A stretch of DNA of 5,879 nt from assembly GCA_021286885.1 (NCBI GenBank), contig JAJTBM010000208.1:1-5879 (forward strand), given 5' to 3'. The stretch comes from Rhodocyclales bacterium (lineage in GTDB: Bacteria > Pseudomonadota > Gammaproteobacteria > Burkholderiales > Rhodocyclaceae). The notes below the pieces were generated by a model. That model did no database searches. It was given only the letters and a program-made list of their open reading frames with translations, and was not told the origin of the DNA. Position 1 is the stretch's first letter, and every line of letters begins with the position of its first letter. A program made the position numbers and the translations under genes. Below are positions 4,761-5,879 of this stretch, in pieces.

Positions 4761-5879
4761 ATGAACCTTCCCCAGCCCTCCGCCGATGCCCTGGAACAGA
4801 GCACGCAGATGCGTGCCCTCCTCAAAGACCGGATCACCCAGGCAGGTGGCTGGATTCCGTTCAGCACCTACATGGCCGATGCGCTGTACACCCCGGGCCT
4901 GGGGTATTACAGCGGCGGCGCACGAAAGTTCGGCAGCGGCGGGGATTTCATCACCGCGCCTGAGCTTTCACCCCTGTTTGGTGAGGCCCTGGCCACCCAG
5001 GTGCGCCAGATCATGGAATTATCGGTGCCCGAGATCATCGAAGTGGGCGCCGGCACCGGCCTGCTGGCGGTGGATCTGCTGTGCGAGCTGGAGCGCCAGG
5101 GCGCCCTGCCCACCCGCTACCGCATCCTTGAGCTGTCTGGCGAGCTGCGCGAGCGCCAGCAGCAGACCCTGGCCGCCAAGGCCCCCCATCTGGCCGAGCG
5201 GGTGAGCTGGCTGGATGCGATGCCTGAGCGCTTCTCGGGGGCGCTGGTGGCCAACGAGGTGCTGGATGTGATGCCGGTGCATGTGCTGGCCTGGCGCCCG
5301 GACGGGCTGTTCGAGCGGGGCGTGAGTCTGGATGGGGAAGGCAACTTCGCCTGGGCCGACCGCCCCGCCACAGGCCGAGTGGCCGAAGCCGCCGCCCGAC
5401 TGGAGATTGGCTTCCCTTCTGAAGGCGAATACGTGAGCGAGCTCAATCTGGCGGGCGAAGCCTGGGTGGCCGAATGGGCCCAGCGCCTCGAACAGGGCGC
5501 CATGCTGCTCATCGACTACGGCTACCCCCGGGCCGAGTACTACCTGCCCAGCCGCAGCACCGGCACCTTGCTGTGCTACTACCGCCACCACGCCCACCCG
5601 GACCCTTTCCTGTGGCCCGGGCTGAACGACATCACCGCGTTTGTGGACTTCACCAGCGTGGCCGAAGCGGGCTTCGGGGCCGGGCTGGACGTGCTGGGCT
5701 ACACCACCCAGGCCCATCTGCTGCTCAACTGTGGGGTGCTGAGTTGCCTGGAGCGCCGGGCACCCCAGGAAAGCCCCGAATACATCCGGGGCTCCAAGGC
5801 ACTCCAGCGCCTCACCCCACCCCATGAGATGGGCGAGCTGTTCAAGGTGATCCCCCTCGCCCGGGCCATCGGTCAGCCC
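4761..5879 (+). CDS. MidA/NDUFAF7-family SAM-dependent methyltransferase (3' end cut)
   Basis: The frame is open for 373 codons from the ATG at 4761 to the window edge with no stop. The family (DUF185/Methyltransf_28) is usually about 385-395 residues, so only a short C-terminus is missing. Family landmarks are GGWIPFSTYMADALYTPGLGYYS at 29-51, the GDFITAPELSPLFGEALA block at 61-78, the SAM-binding EVGAGTG at 94-100, ILELSGELRERQ (122-133), NEVLDVMPVHVL (165-176), IDYGYPRAEYY (251-261) and a His-rich CYYRHHAHPDPF (272-283). Eukaryotic NDUFAF7/MidA methylates an arginine of the NDUFS2 subunit of respiratory complex I during assembly. The bacterial target is not established. No good Shine-Dalgarno precedes 4761; an in-frame ATG at 4809 (Met17) is a possible alternative and would still keep the conserved part. 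It is transcribed divergently from the pteridine reductase gene. Confidence 0.92.
   Translation, partial: MNLPQPSADALEQSTQMRALLKDRITQAGGWIPFSTYMADALYTPGLGYYSGGARKFGSGGDFITAPELSPLFGEALATQVRQIMELSVPEIIEVGAGTGLLAVDLLCELERQGALPTRYRILELSGELRERQQQTLAAKAPHLAERVSWLDAMPERFSGALVANEVLDVMPVHVLAWRPDGLFERGVSLDGEGNFAWADRPATGRVAEAAARLEIGFPSEGEYVSELNLAGEAWVAEWAQRLEQGAMLLIDYGYPRAEYYLPSRSTGTLLCYYRHHAHPDPFLWPGLNDITAFVDFTSVAEAGFGAGLDVLGYTTQAHLLLNCGVLSCLERRAPQESPEYIRGSKALQRLTPPHEMGELFKVIPLARAIGQP

Noticed and set aside
5019..5825. Minus-strand open frame opposite the methyltransferase
   Set aside because: The plus-strand frame carries all MidA-family motifs; the antisense product is His/Gln/Gly-rich with no domain.

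Overview
The window looks like a GC-rich betaproteobacterial chromosome, most likely Rhodocyclales (the order is an inference). The signs are a PtsN-HprK pair, a proteobacterial-type HPr kinase, an FHA protein with a cyclase-homology domain next to ttcA, and a PTR1-like pteridine reductase divergent from a MidA-family methyltransferase. Codon use looks uniform. I see no transposase, integrase, tRNA, rRNA or CRISPR, so this reads as core genome and not a mobile island.

Layout, left to right. (1) Bases 1-1172, plus strand: the 3' end of ptsN (nitrogen-PTS EIIA) overlaps hprK (HPr kinase/phosphorylase) by 23 nt. This is a regulatory PTS module. (2) Bases 1173-1350: a 178-nt intergenic region with short direct and inverted repeats. 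(3) Bases 1351-1662, plus: a small secreted PsiF-repeat protein, closed by a strong terminator hairpin at 1691-1715 that can serve both strands. (4) Bases 1739-4563, minus: three genes read right to left, a pteridine reductase (FolM/PTR1 type), ttcA (tRNA C32 2-thiolation) and a two-domain protein with a degenerate nucleotide-cyclase-like N-terminus and an intact C-terminal FHA domain. Gaps are 66 and 89 nt, so one transcription unit is plausible, ending at the shared terminator. (5) Bases 4564-4760: a 197-nt divergent intergenic region with a run of short tandem repeats and weak promoter-like hexamers on both strands. (6) From 4761 to the window end, plus: a MidA/NDUFAF7-like SAM-dependent methyltransferase that runs off the edge, probably lacking only its last residues.

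No gene-free stretch exceeds 300 bases; the longest are the two intergenic regions above. Most genes are recognisable housekeeping or regulatory families. The least ordinary one is the FHA protein, whose cyclase-like domain has lost key catalytic positions while its phosphothreonine-binding domain looks complete. I did not find a convincing new multi-gene system.
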